Assembly (NCBI GenBank): GCA_025200525.1 | Contig: CM045763.1 | Span: 91,357,944 to 91,421,943 of the forward strand | Direction: 5' to 3' | Source of the DNA: Camellia lanceoleosa | Lineage: Eukaryota > Streptophyta > Magnoliopsida > Ericales > Theaceae | Length of the DNA stretch: 64,000 bases | Shown: positions 11,885-23,147 of the stretch, piece by piece | Layout of the letters: each line of letters begins with the position of its first letter | Position numbering within the stretch: position 1 is the stretch's first letter | Notes under the pieces: generated by a model | Databases searched by the model: none | What the model was told of the DNA's origin: nothing | The model's input: only the letters and a program-made list of their open reading frames with translations | Translations under genes and position numbers: made by a program

Positions 11885-13444
11885 GTATGTTTTACTTTTT
11901 AGCTTTACATTTTCTGCTATGCTTTTTGCTTTGCATTTCTGTATACTACACACTGCACACTACTGTAGACCCGACTTTCTTCGTGCGCCCCCCCTTTCGG
12001 AGAAGGCGCGAATTGGTCTTACTACAGTTTGGACTCTAGTTACGGTTCTGAATTTAATCTCACAAAGTGCAATGTGAGACTGATAAACACCAAAGAGTCC
12101 AAATCTGGCAAATCGTTTTGAAAAATCGATTTTGAATAAAAAGCGCCAAACATGGACTGTTTTGCCAGATTACAGAGTCGCCAAGTAAATATTTTATTTT
12201 TTGGGAAATTTAGGAAACCTTGACTCGTGCCAAAGGCTACGTGTCCGTCATCACCAAAGTTGCCTCGGCTTAGGAACTTGGGTATGAGAGGGGAAGGTCA
12301 TGACATGAGCACCCCCGCTTGCCCGATCAAAGGATCGACCTCTACTAAGCATGATATGTTGTTTTATAAACACATGTGTTCTTATTCCAGTTATTAGCTA
12401 ACTTTAGTATGTGGCGCACACATACAAGTATAGACTAAGTCGCGAGATTTGGAACAAATCGACTAATGTTTATTTTTGAAAATGGTTTGAAAGTGCCACT
12501 CGCAGGTAGGCTAAAGCGCTGATTTGCCACTCTGAAGTAGGCTTAAAACATGATTTTGCCACTTTGCAAAGTGGGCTTAAAAACTCACAATCATTGAATT
12601 ATTCCAATTCAGGCAATAAAGCCTTCACCTACATGCATTTATGCAATTTAGTAATTAAGCAAATAGCCTCATGGCAAGCATGCTATCGTGGCAACACTCA
12701 CACTCATTTAAGTATGCTAAAGCGTAAACACTTACAATGTACTCCAAGCCAAAACAAAAAGCTAGTTAGAAATATGCATGATCCTAACTATGCAGAATGG
12801 CTAATGCAACGCATGCAATATGCAACTAATAGACTCGGCTATCTAAGATGGCATGTGAATGCAACAATTTGATAACATACTTTGAAACACGTATTCAAAT
12901 TGGTATTGAAATACAATGCATTTTGAATGATGCGCCGAGCCTGGTGCATGCAATACAAATGTATGATGCACGCATGCAAAGCATAAGCTATGCTAATTGA
13001 AAAATGCTTTAAACTAACCATCGAAAGCGGTTAAATAAAAGGGAGAAAGATGTGGGGTTAGAAGACATGCACATACACACACATGCTTATTACAACATTG
13101 GGCCCTCTCGAAGGAGGGTTTGAATAAATAAGTTAACTAGCTACGCTAAGCTAAGTTAGTTATTACAAACCAACTAATTAACTATTCTAGCTAATTAAAT
13201 ATTACAAACCGAATTGAATAACTAGCTACACTAAGCTAATTAATTACAATGCTTGAATCAAATAATTAGCTACAACTAACTAATTAAAAGCAAGTAAAGT
13301 GGCCTTGCGGGCGAGAGATGCATGCTCGGTTGGCTTCACCTCGAAAATCCACCGCCTCGCCTCTAGATGCCTCTGTTTACACATCTTTGGACCTCTCAAA
13401 ATTGTGCCAACTCCTGCACTACTGCTTGATTTCAAGAACACACT

Positions 13445-13546
13445 GATGGCCGATCGTCCATGATTGGTGACCATCGGCCAACACTGGTGGCCGGTTGGCT
13501 GACTTGGGTGGCCGGTCAACTAGGACTGGTGGCCGGTCGGCCACTG
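13445..13546. repeat. GGCC cluster, distal site in 3' LTR
   Basis: GGCCGATCGTCC, TCGGCCAAC, TGGCCGGTTGGC, TGGCCGGTCAAC and TGGCCGGTCGGCCA in 100 bases. Nearly identical to 45912-46013. Confidence 0.85.
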
Positions 13547-15452
13547 CTTCCCTGTAATTCCTTCTTTTGTTGCAATAGAGAGCAAACAGAGGCATGGCAA
13601 TATATTTGCAAGGGAATGTGTGTACTACCACCCTTCTTATCATGTCTCAAGCTCAAAGGTGTATGGCACTTGGCTCTCAAGCCACCAACCAAGCATTTTC
13701 AATGCATGTGACCAAAGAACCAAGCTTGTAAAAGCTTAGTGAATGCACAAATAAGACTCGAAGTGCCACCACCTTATCATACATGATCAAGGGTGACGAC
13801 GACCAAGAAATGTGAAACGTTTCATCACTTTGAGTATGAAACGTCCCACTTTTCTTGTGTTTGGATTAACGTCCGATCCAAAAAAATTCAATGCAACACA
13901 AATGCTTATCTTGTTCATGTTTTACTTTGCTCATTTCTTGTTTACACATTTTAGCTTACCAATTAATCCCTTAACCGGTTAAGTCCAATGTGAAAGTCCT
14001 CTAATGGGAGGGGTCAACCAAAAGGGTGGTTTAGGACATGAGAGGGATTATGCCTTTGACTAGGAGGAACCCTCAAAGAGGGTTAAAGCCATTTGAGCAC
14101 AAACCCTATCTCATGCTTAAACACAAACTTAAGGCCAAACAACCCTCAAAACAAAAGGAAGAATGAAGAAAGGAGGGAGGTTGTAGAATTTCAGTGCTAA
14201 AATAGCATGCAAAATAAGACTATCACATGCAAACACCTCATGTATAACATGCTAAGAGCCAAAACAATGAAACAAGTGATGGACGCAACACTAGAGGCAT
14301 GCAATACAATGCTCAAATGACAAAACCAGCTCAAAACAGAGCTACAACATGCCAAAACAGTGGCCAAATCATGCCGAAACTGAAGCACCAAAGGCAAGAA
14401 AAAAACATGCTCGCATGTTGGCTCGCAAATAAGACACAAAGCACAACTCTTAAAAGAATTGAAAGAGTGGAATATGTGAGAGTGTGACAATGATATATGC
14501 TCTGAAATTACATGCTAAACAATGCTATGGCATGCAAACAACCCAAGCAAAGCATGCTAGAAGCCTTAAATCACGAAGCTAGTGAACGCCGTTTACACTA
14601 CAACCATGCATAGCAAGTCTCATATGACCAAGACCACTCAAAACAGAGTTAAAGCATGCTAAATCAGTGGCAAAAACATGCTGAGACCAAGTCACGAAAG
14701 AGTAGAAAGATAGGCTAACTCATTAGGCATGTTAAGCTAGTAAGCAAGATTACACTACAAGTTTAAGATGTAAGCAACAAGTGGCCAGACCAGCCAAAAA
14801 TAGAGTTAAAGCAGGTCCAAAAAGTCACAAAAATATGCTGAGATCAATCCATGCGATGGTAGAAAAACATGCTCATGTATTGGGCCATCAACACATATAA
14901 ACAAGACATAAGGAGGGGAGGCCACCCTCTCCTATTTTGGACCTCAAAACCAACTTTCTACCATTGAAATTCCCCTGGAATTCAGTGGTTTAAAGGCCAA
15001 AAAAAAAAAGATTGTTTTAAAAGCTTTAAAAGATGGTACAACACTTAGCAAACAAGCCTAAAAGGAGAGTGGATCACCCCTAACTCCAAAAATACCTTAA
15101 ACCACCATTTTAAGCCTTAAAAATAGAGGTTTTTGCAGTTGGAAACTAGGCCAAAAATAGCATGCAAAGGTGGCCAAGTAATGGATTAAAACAAAACTTA
15201 AAAGAGGGTAAGGCCTTACCTTTGAAGCACATCAACAAACAGGTCTTCTTCTGAGCCAAAACCAGCTTTAGGAACTCCAAACAAGCCTAAAGGAACCTCA
15301 GCTCCAAGATAGGGATGTTTGATTAAGGGGTTGTATGAAAAATTCTAGAGAAAACTCACTTCTAAGCACAATATATAGAGAGATAGAGAACCCTAGAGAG
15401 AGAAATTTTAGCTTTGAAATTTTGTAACCCTAAAAATGGGGGAGAGGCCTCC

Positions 15453-15462
15453 CCTTATATAG
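15453..15462 (-). promoter_or_regulatory. LTR TATA box (sense promoter)
   Basis: Minus strand CTATATAAGG, followed by a G-rich stretch. Identical placement in the other LTRs. Transcription would start about 30 bases downstream, near 15425. Confidence 0.7.
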
Positions 15463-15560
15463 AAAAAGCAAGAAAAAAGCTTGCTACATCCCTTCATACA
15501 ATGGAGGATGCACTCAGTGATCAACAGCTGGCACACAAAATATCTGGAAAAGCAGAAAAA

Positions 15561-15660
15561 TGGCCATTGGCCATCATTAGTGGCCAACCGGCCATCAGTG
15601 TAGCCGACCGGCCACCACTAATGGCCGATGGGGAACAAGCCTTAGCCGATGGGTTATAGG
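15561..15660. repeat. GGCC cluster upstream of the LTR TATA
   Basis: TGGCCATTGGCCA, TGGCCAACCGGCCA, GCCGACCGGCCA and GGCCGATGGG words. On the minus strand it lies about 100 bases upstream of the TATA box. Confidence 0.85.
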
Positions 15661-15869
15661 GCTGGCTGATAGGTCACCCTCTTCCCCAGAAGCAAAGCTA
15701 CAAGCTCTTGGTCCACAACCAAGCACAAAACAGACAAGTTGAGAGGTCCGAAGGCAAGGCACTCCGCCAATAACTTTAGGCGCTCGAAACGAACATGAAC
15801 ATGGATGATCATCGAGTGTCCAACGATGACGTCCAAGTCTTGAGGATGGTCAAAAATGGGGTGTCTACA

Positions 15870-15884
15870 GTTGCCCCTCTTTGA
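15870..15884 (-). other. Polypurine tract of the inner Tat element
   Basis: On the minus strand AAAGAGGGGCAAC directly precedes the LTR start TGTAGACACCCC. This confirms minus-strand sense and marks 11964-15869 as the 3' LTR. Confidence 0.8.
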
Positions 15885-16485
15885 CAGAACTCGGAAGTCA
15901 TGAAATGATGGGAGTGAATGTCAAAGCCCAAAGACGACCCATTTTTGACAAGGCCAAAGACTTAGACAAACATGCAAGATAACAATACATAGATGTGCCC
16001 ATAGGCTGGGGCAAAATGCCAATGACATGCAAGATGGAAGAGCATAACTTATGATCATGCAAAGAGGGCTGTAATGAAACATTTTGAATGCAAGAATTGT
16101 GCAAAGAAAATACGGCATTTTAAGCAAACCAACAAATACAACAATATCACTCGTGAGAAGAAGTACGTAAATAAACACGCCACGCTCGAGAATCACGAGT
16201 CGAGTGGCATTTCACAAGGAAAGGACGTAAGAAAATTATGCAATCTTAACTGCGCCTCACGCAGGAAAGGCAAAGAGCAACAACCGTTGAGCGCACCCGA
16301 GACGGCGAACAAGATCCTAACGCGTGGCATACGCAGGGAAAGAAGCAATGATAACAAGTGAAACACATTCAAATATTATGCAATCAAAGCAAAGAACGGT
16401 GTAAGCATTGGAATCCATCAAGATGCACTTAACCAAAGCATCCTGACACGCCCCACGCGAGAGGGAAAAGAGAGTGATGCGAACA
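15885..16485. other. Non-coding 3' region between PPT and tandem array
   Basis: Unique-looking sequence with short ORFs that match nothing I recognise. It belongs to the 3' untranslated part of the Tat element. Confidence 0.55.
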
Positions 16486-17060
16486 TCAGAGGATGGTATA
16501 AACATCGGAGCACGTCCCAATGTTTCTAACAAAAACAGAGAGGTATAAGTGTCAGACATATATCCCAAACGCTTCTAACCAAGGGGTGGTATAAACATCA
16601 GGCGCACGTCCTAATGCTTCTAACCAAAGGGTGGTATAAGCATTGGGCACATGCCCCAAACGCTTCCAATCAAAGCGAGGTATAAGCGTCGGGCACACGC
16701 CCCAAACGCTTTCAATCGAAACAAGGTATAAGCGTCGGGCACACGCCCCAAACGCTTCCAACCGAAGCAAGGTGTCGGTGTAAACACCGAGCGTACCCGA
16801 ATGTTTCTAACTAACAGGGGTAAAGTGGTGTAAGCACCGGGCGTACCTGAGCACTTCTAACCAAAGGGTGTCGGTGTAAACACCAGGCGCACCCGAATGC
16901 TTCTAACCAACGAGGTGAGTGGTGTAAGCATCGGGCGTGCCCGAGTACTTCTAACCAAAGGGTGTCGGTGTAAACACTAGGCATACCCGAATGTTTCTAA
17001 CCAACGGTGTCGGTGTAAACATCGGGCGTACTCGAATGTTTCTAACCAACAAGGAGAGTT
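16486..17060. repeat. Tandem array of about 12 units, 40-55 bp, each with a hairpin-like core
   Basis: Units share GGTRTAARCRYCGGGC, then a CGTNCC word, then AAYGYTTCTAACCAA. Many contain the inverted repeat GGTGTAAACACC. Two subtypes can be seen: GGTATAAG-type at the left and GGTGTAAAC-type at the right. The reverse complement of the second subtype is at 63840-64000 in the outer locus. Short ORFs here are repeat artefacts. Confidence 0.9.
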
Positions 17061-17084
17061 CAAAGGATATGAATGATCTTACTC

Positions 17085-17580
17085 GGAATTCCTCTAAATG
17101 AACCGTACATACAATATCGTTTGGTCATGCCAGCTTCAAATGAACCGTACATACAATATCGTGCCTACATAAGAAAGAAACTTAACAGATACAGCAGGAT
17201 AAGAATGCATATGCCATGCAAGATTGACAGGATGCACCATGCTAATGTGAGAAGTGCATATACAATGCAAAGATGACTAACTCCGACACAATGTTAGAGG
17301 TATGTTTCATACACAACATGCAAGAAAACAAAACAAAGGCATATTCTATGCAGCATGAGCGGGAGCATGTTCTATGCAAAGGGAGAAATGCATATTCCAT
17401 GCAAGAGCGATAAATGCATGTTACATGCAACTTACAATGCACATTTTATGCAATAGGTATGGACAACTTCTATGCGAATTGAAAGGACATGTACAATGCA
17501 ATACAATGCAGCAAGCATATTCTATGTACAGTAATCAATGGATATTCGCTGCAGTAACAACAACATGTTTGATGAAGAAA
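17085..17580. repeat. Second 3' repeat zone: duplicated 25-mer and ATGCAA-rich units
   Basis: AAATGAACCGTACATACAAT occurs at about 17096 and again at about 17138. From 17330 to 17530, words such as GCATGTTCTATGCAA and GCATATTCCATGCAA recur about every 25-40 bases. Their reverse complements occupy 63370-63700. Confidence 0.75.
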
Positions 17581-17814
17581 TGTGTGTCTTGACAAGACCA
17601 ATTTAGTTATAAACTCCGATTTACCTCTCGGAGGAGCTACAATCAATTTAAAAGGATACATTCTCACACGTATTGAGCATCACATGCTGAAAACACAGTT
17701 CAGAGCTTCCGTGGAGGCTATTTGCGCTTGAAAGTGTACTTTCCTTGCACTTCTTTGAGGTAAGAAAGCACAATCCAATAGAAAAACATCCAAGGAGGGT
17801 GCTGGAGGTTCATT

Positions 17815-17915
17815 GGCCACCCTGGGGAGCCACTGGCCACCCATCGGCCACAAAACAAGGTCATCGGCCACCACTGATGGCCGGTTGGCCACATGGGTGG
17901 CTGGTCAGCCAGTAA
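17815..17915. repeat. GGCC cluster upstream of ORF A, inner copy
   Basis: TTGGCCACC, CTGGCCACCCATCGGCCA, TCGGCCACC, TGGCCGGTTGGCCA and TGGCTGGTCAGCCA. It ends about 41 bases before a TATA-like TTTAAGTATA and about 410 bases before the ORF A start. Confidence 0.85.
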
Positions 17916-17952
17916 TGACAGATTCGGGGCAATGTTGCCATTTTGCCACAGG

Positions 17953-17964
17953 TCTTTAAGTATA
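17953..17964 (+). promoter_or_regulatory. TATA-like box of ORF A, inner copy
   Basis: TCTTTAAGTATA. The right copy has CTTTAAAAG at the matching place (62965-62974, minus strand). Confidence 0.45.
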
Positions 17965-18219
17965 GGGTTTCAAACCCTATTTCTTCACTTCCTCAAGCCC
18001 GAATTCCTTCCTCTTCTCTCTCTAGACCACTTTTATCCCCTCAATCCGAGCTTCAAACGTGTTTTCGAATATCCCACAAACATTCGATTCGTAAAATCCT
18101 CATAGTTTACAACACTTTGAACCGATTGAAAAGTGTTTTTGGTGGCTCTTTCTTGATTTTCATCATTTGGGGTTTGTTTCCCCCAAGTCACTCTTGATTT
18201 CCATGTCCTTTTCCAAGCC

Positions 18220-18268
18220 TTGACCTATTCTTCCATTTTTCACCCCTCGGAGTTGACTTTTTGTTGAC
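18220..18268 (+). promoter_or_regulatory. TTGAC cluster in ORF A leader, inner copy
   Basis: TTGACC at 18220 and TTGACT at 18253 and 18264, 55-100 bases before the start codon. Matches the cluster at 10754-10800. Confidence 0.4.
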
Positions 18269-18322
18269 TTTTGGCATTTCCACCAATTTTCGACATTTTC
18301 GGCCATTCTTTCATCTTTCTTC

Positions 18323-21304
18323 GTGATGACGGATGACATCCCACATGGTGGAGCTCCTCTGGGGATGGAGATGGATCCCGAGTTTGAGCCTTTGCCGCTA
18401 GGCATTCGACCATTCGACCCGGCGACATATGACCCTGAGGTACACGTGTTGCCTCTTGACGACATCCGTCAGTTTAGGAGGTTCGCACGAGGTGCACCAG
18501 AGGACCTCCTGTTATGCGAGCCGGAGTCACACTTATCCCACGGCGCCTCTGAGGTATACACTTCCTCTTTACTTTCCGCAATGTAGATCACATTTCTTGG
18601 ATAGCTCACACTGCTCTTTATCTGATCATCCCAAACACACTTGTGCACCGTATGCCTTATACTACCTTGCATCTGTCTATCTTGAACATCACCTTGCACT
18701 GTATTTCTCACACTACTTTGCATCTGATTACCTTGCTCACAGGGAGATTCACATGCCTTCCAAGGTTATGGGACCATTGCCGCACGGGATTGGTATATGG
18801 AGCTGCCCGATGCTGTCTGTCATATCGTCGACGAGGCTGGTTTCAGCACATTCTGCATGGAACTGTCACGTCTCACTGCGAGCCGGCCTCTTCTAGGCGC
18901 TTTAGTAGAGAGATGGTGGGATACCACCGATTCCCTCCATTTCTCTACAGTAGGGGAGATGCTGATGACTCCCTTTGACTTGTCTATGCTCACCAGCATA
19001 GAGGTAGGGGGTCATTTGATTCCTTATGACATAGATATGGGCAAGTGGGAAGCCGCTCAGATTTACTTGCTGGGGACTCATCCACCCTTCTCTCGACCAG
19101 GGATGGTGCGGTATTCATGGTTCGTTGACTACTTCAGAGGGACGACACCGACGACCCGCGAAGAGACCGAATACCATACCTGGGGTTTCCTCATGTTCTT
19201 GTTTGGCACTACTCTCTTCGCCGACCGGGCGAACACCATCGGGCTCTACCTCCTGAGTGCCTTGGTGGACCTGTCTCGCGTCTGACTTTACGACTGGGAT
19301 GGCACAGGCTTGGCCACATTAGATGGATACATGAGCTCCTCTTCTCGCCGGAGCGGGCACCTGTTGGGAGGGTACTAGAGGGCCTAGGAGGTATGTCCTT
19401 CCCTTCTGCTTTACATTTTCGCTTTACATTACTTGTACTCTGTACACTGCACGTTGCACACACTATCTACTGCTTTACATTATCTGTACACTGCTCACAC
19501 TGCACAATGCACTGCATATCATCTGATTCCTGCTTTATTTGCATTTTATCTTGATATATACTCACTGTTCCCCTTCTACATTCTGCAGCTACGGGAATAC
19601 ACCTACTTCCCGAGGCTTGCCCCAGAGCCAGAGGTAGAGACATCTCCCATGGTCTCGTATTCACACAGATACGACGTGAGGTGCCAGTGGAGGCCTCGAG
19701 AGTCTTTCTGATTCTTCCGCCGATATTTTGATACTGTAGTCGCAACAGAGGTAGTTCAAACTTTACAGTCATTTCAGTTTTACTTCAGATTAGCATTGTA
19801 TCTCTAATGGTAGGTAACAACCCGTATATTCACTATTTGCAGATCACCTGGCAGCCATGGGTAGTGATGCCTGACGCGGTGAGAGATCAGTTCACGGGTG
19901 CTCGGGAGGCTTCCCGATTTCGGATCTTGCTTGAAGGCCTGGTCTGTCGAGCATGGTTCCTAAGGGAGCATTTTCTGCAATAGAGCCTCGGCCTGCTTGT
20001 GTTGGTGGTCCCGATGTCACCTCCTACATACATGAGGATCATAGAGAGATACACTGAGCAGTAGATGATTGACTTCACCAGAGGTTGGGATGCTGACTTC
20101 TTCAGGCTTAATGGTGACTACACTATCTTCATTTAGACATATCTCATGCCGCCTCTGACCGACACTTATAGGGGTAAGAGAGATAGACCTGCAGCCGCAG
20201 CAGAGAGAGCGGGTGGATCCAGGGTGACTCAAGCCCATGGCAGGAGAGGCTCCTAGGCGAGGTAGAGAGCAAGGTGGCCGGGCTGCCTACTACCATGACC
20301 TGTTGGGGACGCACTAGAGAGACTCATTAGATTCCCATCCAGCCTGCATGAGCTAGTCACGAGTTGGTCGGAGTTCGAGGCCCGACCCCGATATGTACCA
20401 TACTTTACATTTTGTATATTCAATTCATTTCAGTTTATGCTTTGTAAATTACTAATCATCTCAACACATTTACAGGCATCCATAGAGTACACCGGGCAGG
20501 CTCTCGAGTTGTCAGCTTCTCTAATGGGGATGGTGCAGTCGAGCATGGACTTGCTCAGCATTTACGGCATCCCGGTAAGTTCTTTCTACCTACATTCCAA
20601 AACCCTCTATAATCTGCTCCATACTGTTCTGACGCATTTCATTACTGCATTGATACACTGCACCCATAAAATGCTCACGGTATTCATACATTGCAATCAT
20701 TTGCTGCTTACGGCATTCATACACTGCAATCATTTGCTGCTCACGGCATTCATACACTGCAATCATATACTGCTCACGGCATTCATACACTGCAATCACT
20801 TACTGCTCACGGCATTCATTCACTGTAATTATATACTGCTCACGGCATTCATCTACATTGCAATGATTTACTGCTCACGACACTTCATCTTTTAAATCTG
20901 GTATACTGCATTTGATACACTACTTTTGACATACATCACAACTAATGTATTCTGGCAAACTGTCATTTTTAGATTCCTTTTTAGATGCCAGCCCCATCGG
21001 GTGCCCCAGCGGGAGCTGCAGCAGGACCTTCAGTGCCTCCCCCGGTAGTAGGGAGAGAGGGACGTCGACACATAGCCAAGGCAGGGCTAGGCGTACTCAT
21101 ACCGGGAGCAGTTCATGGGGGCCTGTCCCAGATGATGATGATGAGTTTGACGAGGATGAGGAGCCAGCGAGCCCACAGTCAGAGTCGTCTCAGGGCGGAC
21201 ATGATGATAGAGATGGCTCCGGTACAGATTTAGGCAGCGGCGTTGACGGCGATAGTTCTGGGCCCTTGTCGAGGAAGAGGGTGAAGAGAGTTTCTCGATC
21301 TTGA
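18323..21304 (+). pseudogene. ORF A: six-exon plant mobile domain-like gene, antisense to the inner Tat element
   Basis: Exons judged from splice signals and three-copy comparison: 18323-18553, 18743-19390, 19589-19750, 19843-about 20394, 20476-20574, 20985-21304. Exon 1 starts M-T-D-D-I-P-H-G. Exon 2 holds the mobile domain core (WYMELPDAV, DEAGFSTFCMELSRL, LVERWWDTTDSLHFS, MTPFDLSML, YSWFVDYFRG, FLMFLFGTTLFADRAN). Exon 6 is acidic and Ser-rich and ends SRKRVKRVSRS, a likely nuclear signal. The family (MAIN/MAIL and transposon-borne relatives) is nuclear; its role in retroelements is unknown. Breaks include TGA at 19283 and TAG at 19376 and 19385, each at a codon that is Arg or Trp in sister copies, plus stops in exons 3 and 4. 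Exon 4 limits are least certain. Confidence 0.72.
20640..20890. repeat. 33-bp tandem repeat, about 8 units, in ORF A intron 5
   Basis: Units read roughly CTGCTCACGGCATTCATACA then CTGCAATCATTTG. The period of 33 is a multiple of three, so it stays open in frame and produces a false 152-codon ORF. The outer copies lack the array at this intron, so it expanded in this element. Confidence 0.88.
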
Positions 21305-21827
21305 GGTGGCTGGGGCCGATTCAAAGGCTTCTTGCTTAGTTTCTTTTCTTTTTACTTAGCTTTCTTTTTGCTAGTTGTATTGGCACTTTGCACAGACTTG
21401 GGCAGTTTTATTTTGTTTAAAAACTTGTACTGCAAAAAGTGACCATGATTGGAAATGAAAACAGCCTTTTGAAAAAACAGTGTTGCATTTTACATTCTGA
21501 GTATCGCATAACATCGCATAGCATGAAAATGAGATTGATTTTTGAAAATTACGCGTTCAAATTACATTATATTAATCGGGTAATGAACCAACCGACAACT
21601 GAAAAAACAAAACAACTCAATAAACAACACAAGAACTTGACATGCTAATTAAATGTAAATACAACTCGATAAGCAAGACAAGAACTTAATAAACAACAAA
21701 ATACAATTCGATAAACAGATTGCAACAACTCGATAAACAAAACAACAGAAGAAAGACACCAACAGTGGAACCAAACATGGGTCCTTGGCATTTTCAACAC
21801 ATGGAAGGGCCAGGGGGCAAAATGGAA
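21305..21827 (+). other. ORF A 3' end and ORF A-ORF B spacer with CAACTCGATAAACAAA repeats
   Basis: Follows the ORF A stop. At 21600-21760, words CAACTCGATAAACAAA and AACAACTCGATAAGCAA recur irregularly. The same repeats occupy the same spacer at 50390-50600 and, reversed, 59270-59440. No gene seen. Confidence 0.7.
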
Positions 21828-21922
21828 GGCCACCGGCCATAAGGGAAGGCTGCTGACCACAAATAATGGCCATCGGCCACTAATACTAGCCGATTGGCTA
21901 CAAACATGGCCGGTCGGCCACT
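21828..21922. repeat. GGCC cluster upstream of ORF B, inner copy
   Basis: CACCGGCCAT, ATGGCCATCGGCCA, GCCGATTGGC and TGGCCGGTCGGCCA. The last copy ends 57 bases before the TATA-like CTACAAAAGC. Confidence 0.85.
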
Positions 21923-22031
21923 AATACTGAGAATCTCCAGATTGCTGCCACCTGTCTTCCACTCAACACCTTATCTTCTACAAAAGCCCCAGCTTCGTAG
22001 TTTCTTCATTTCAACTCTGTTTTTGCTTCAA

Positions 22032-23147
22032 ATGGAACCATTCTTTGCCGAAAAACTCTCTAAGTGGATTATAGCTCTAGATGGCTCAAAAAAGCTGAAT
22101 TTTCAGGGCTTTGGGATAAATGCACTATTTATGCTGAGCCGTACCCTGCTGTGTTTTCCGTTCCTCCATGCCGCGGCTAGGTGTTGGAACCCGGTTACAC
22201 ATGTGTTTAGCTTTGGGGGACAAGAGGTATGCCCCACAATTGAACAGTTCCAAGTTTTGATGGAATCCCGGTGTGACAAGGAGATTTTGCCTCAGTCTCG
22301 TTTTGGCCACATCCAGGCTCAAGGAAGAATGTGCGGGTTCACTTTGCATGATGCTCGAGCTTTGGTTCACAACGGGGAGCTCGACATCCCCAATCTTATT
22401 CATCGGTTTTTCGACGCCGGCAACCACAGTGACCACTTTTGGCAAAGTTTTTGGCAACATGCCCTCTGCTTGTGTATGTTGGCCCATTTTCTACTTGCCC
22501 TTGGCTTTGGAGGGTCTAGCATTCACTTGATTGAAGTTACCCAAGGCCTGAAAGCAGGCAAAAACTGTATTGGGTTGACACTTGCCGAAACTTTGACGAG
22601 CTTGGATGCTTTCCATCGTCGGGAGACAACCAAGTTTGCAGGAAGTCCACTACTACTGCAGGTAATGTTTCCCACCCTTCTTACATGTGTTTCTTACATT
22701 ACTCGGCCTTCAGGCTCTATTTTTCTCTCAAAACCCTTGTCTCACTTTTCTCTCTGCGTACACCTCTGTATTCATTAATCTCTCTTATTCTTCATCCCTT
22801 CCTAGGTATGGCTAATGGATAAATTGAAAGTAGTGGACTCTTGTCCTGCATATTCAGTGCGCTGCTATTTCTTCCGCCCTCGACTAGTTGACTTTCTGAA
22901 CGAGGGACGGTGGTGCCACTGGATGTGCAGTAGGTCTGCTGTTCACATCGCTTGGCGTTGCCCTTGGTTTGATCTGCTGGAGATGAGCTACAACATGTCT
23001 CGCCAACCTAGCATTCAGTTGGTTGGCTTAACGCACTGTGTCTTCTATTTTCCATTCCGATTCCAGCATCAGTTTGGCCATGACCAGACTTGCTCAGAAG
23101 AGGGAATAGAGTACCCGCTTCATTTCAAATCCGAGGCCCACAACTAG
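22032..23147 (+). pseudogene. ORF B: two-exon DUF7745-like gene, antisense to the inner Tat element
   Basis: Exon 1 (22032-22661) is 210 uninterrupted codons from the first Met after a TATA-like box. Donor CAG/GTAATG, a 144-base intron, acceptor CCTAG, exon 2 from 22806. Visible blocks are LSRTLLCFPFLHAAARCWNP, FSFGGQEVCPTIEQF, GFTLHDARALVHNGELDIPN, LAETLTSLDAFHRRETTKF, and in exon 2 YFFRPRLVDFLNEGRWCHWM. The pattern Trp-Asn-Pro, PT-x-E-x-F, then LAET..LDA resembles DUF7745-like proteins often found in plant retroelements; I know no biochemical function. Exon 2 stops at 23147 after a one-base deletion near 23119 compared with the outer copy, which reads on. A pfam/HHpred search would settle the family. 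Confidence 0.72.

Larger units (their letters stand above)
10521..11963 (+). mobile_element. Outer Tat locus, left arm, first part
   Basis: Matches, as reverse complement, about 61560-62945 on the right. It contains the ORF A leader, exon 1, intron 1, exon 2 and the start of intron 2. It is interrupted by the inner Tat element after 11963 and resumes at 48342 within the same intron. Its own upstream part (promoter, 3' repeats, LTR) is not directly adjacent, because the LTR relic intervenes. Confidence 0.82.
11964..15869 (-). repeat. 3' LTR of the inner Tat element
   Basis: 3,906 bp, bounded by TGTAGACCC and GGGGTGTCTACA, which form a 7-base terminal inverted repeat. It is closely similar to 44422-48341 throughout; the first 100 bases show about a dozen differences while other long stretches are almost identical. 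It holds no ORF I can support. On the minus strand the TATA box is about 410 bases from the LTR start, implying a short U3 and a very long R-U5. Confidence 0.93.

Noticed and set aside
10521..11963. Host gene of plant mobile domain type captured intact from the genome
   Set aside because: The same gene recurs at the same place in three element copies with element repeats on both sides, so it belongs to the retrotransposon family.
13280..13643. Candidate CRISPR-like or short regularly spaced repeat in the LTR
   Set aside because: Spacing of GGCC words is irregular, the words are too short, and the setting is a plant LTR.
16552..16770. ORF with repeated LEALGRAP / TTPWLEA
   Set aside because: Reads the 3' tandem array; length follows the repeat period.
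18797..19285. Treating the 162-codon ORF A exon 2 frame as a complete gene
   Set aside because: The sister copies show it is only exon 2, with in-frame stops downstream at conserved codons.
20437..20895. 152-codon ORF with repeated HCNHLLLTAFI
   Set aside because: Product of a 33-bp tandem repeat in an intron; the period keeps the frame open.
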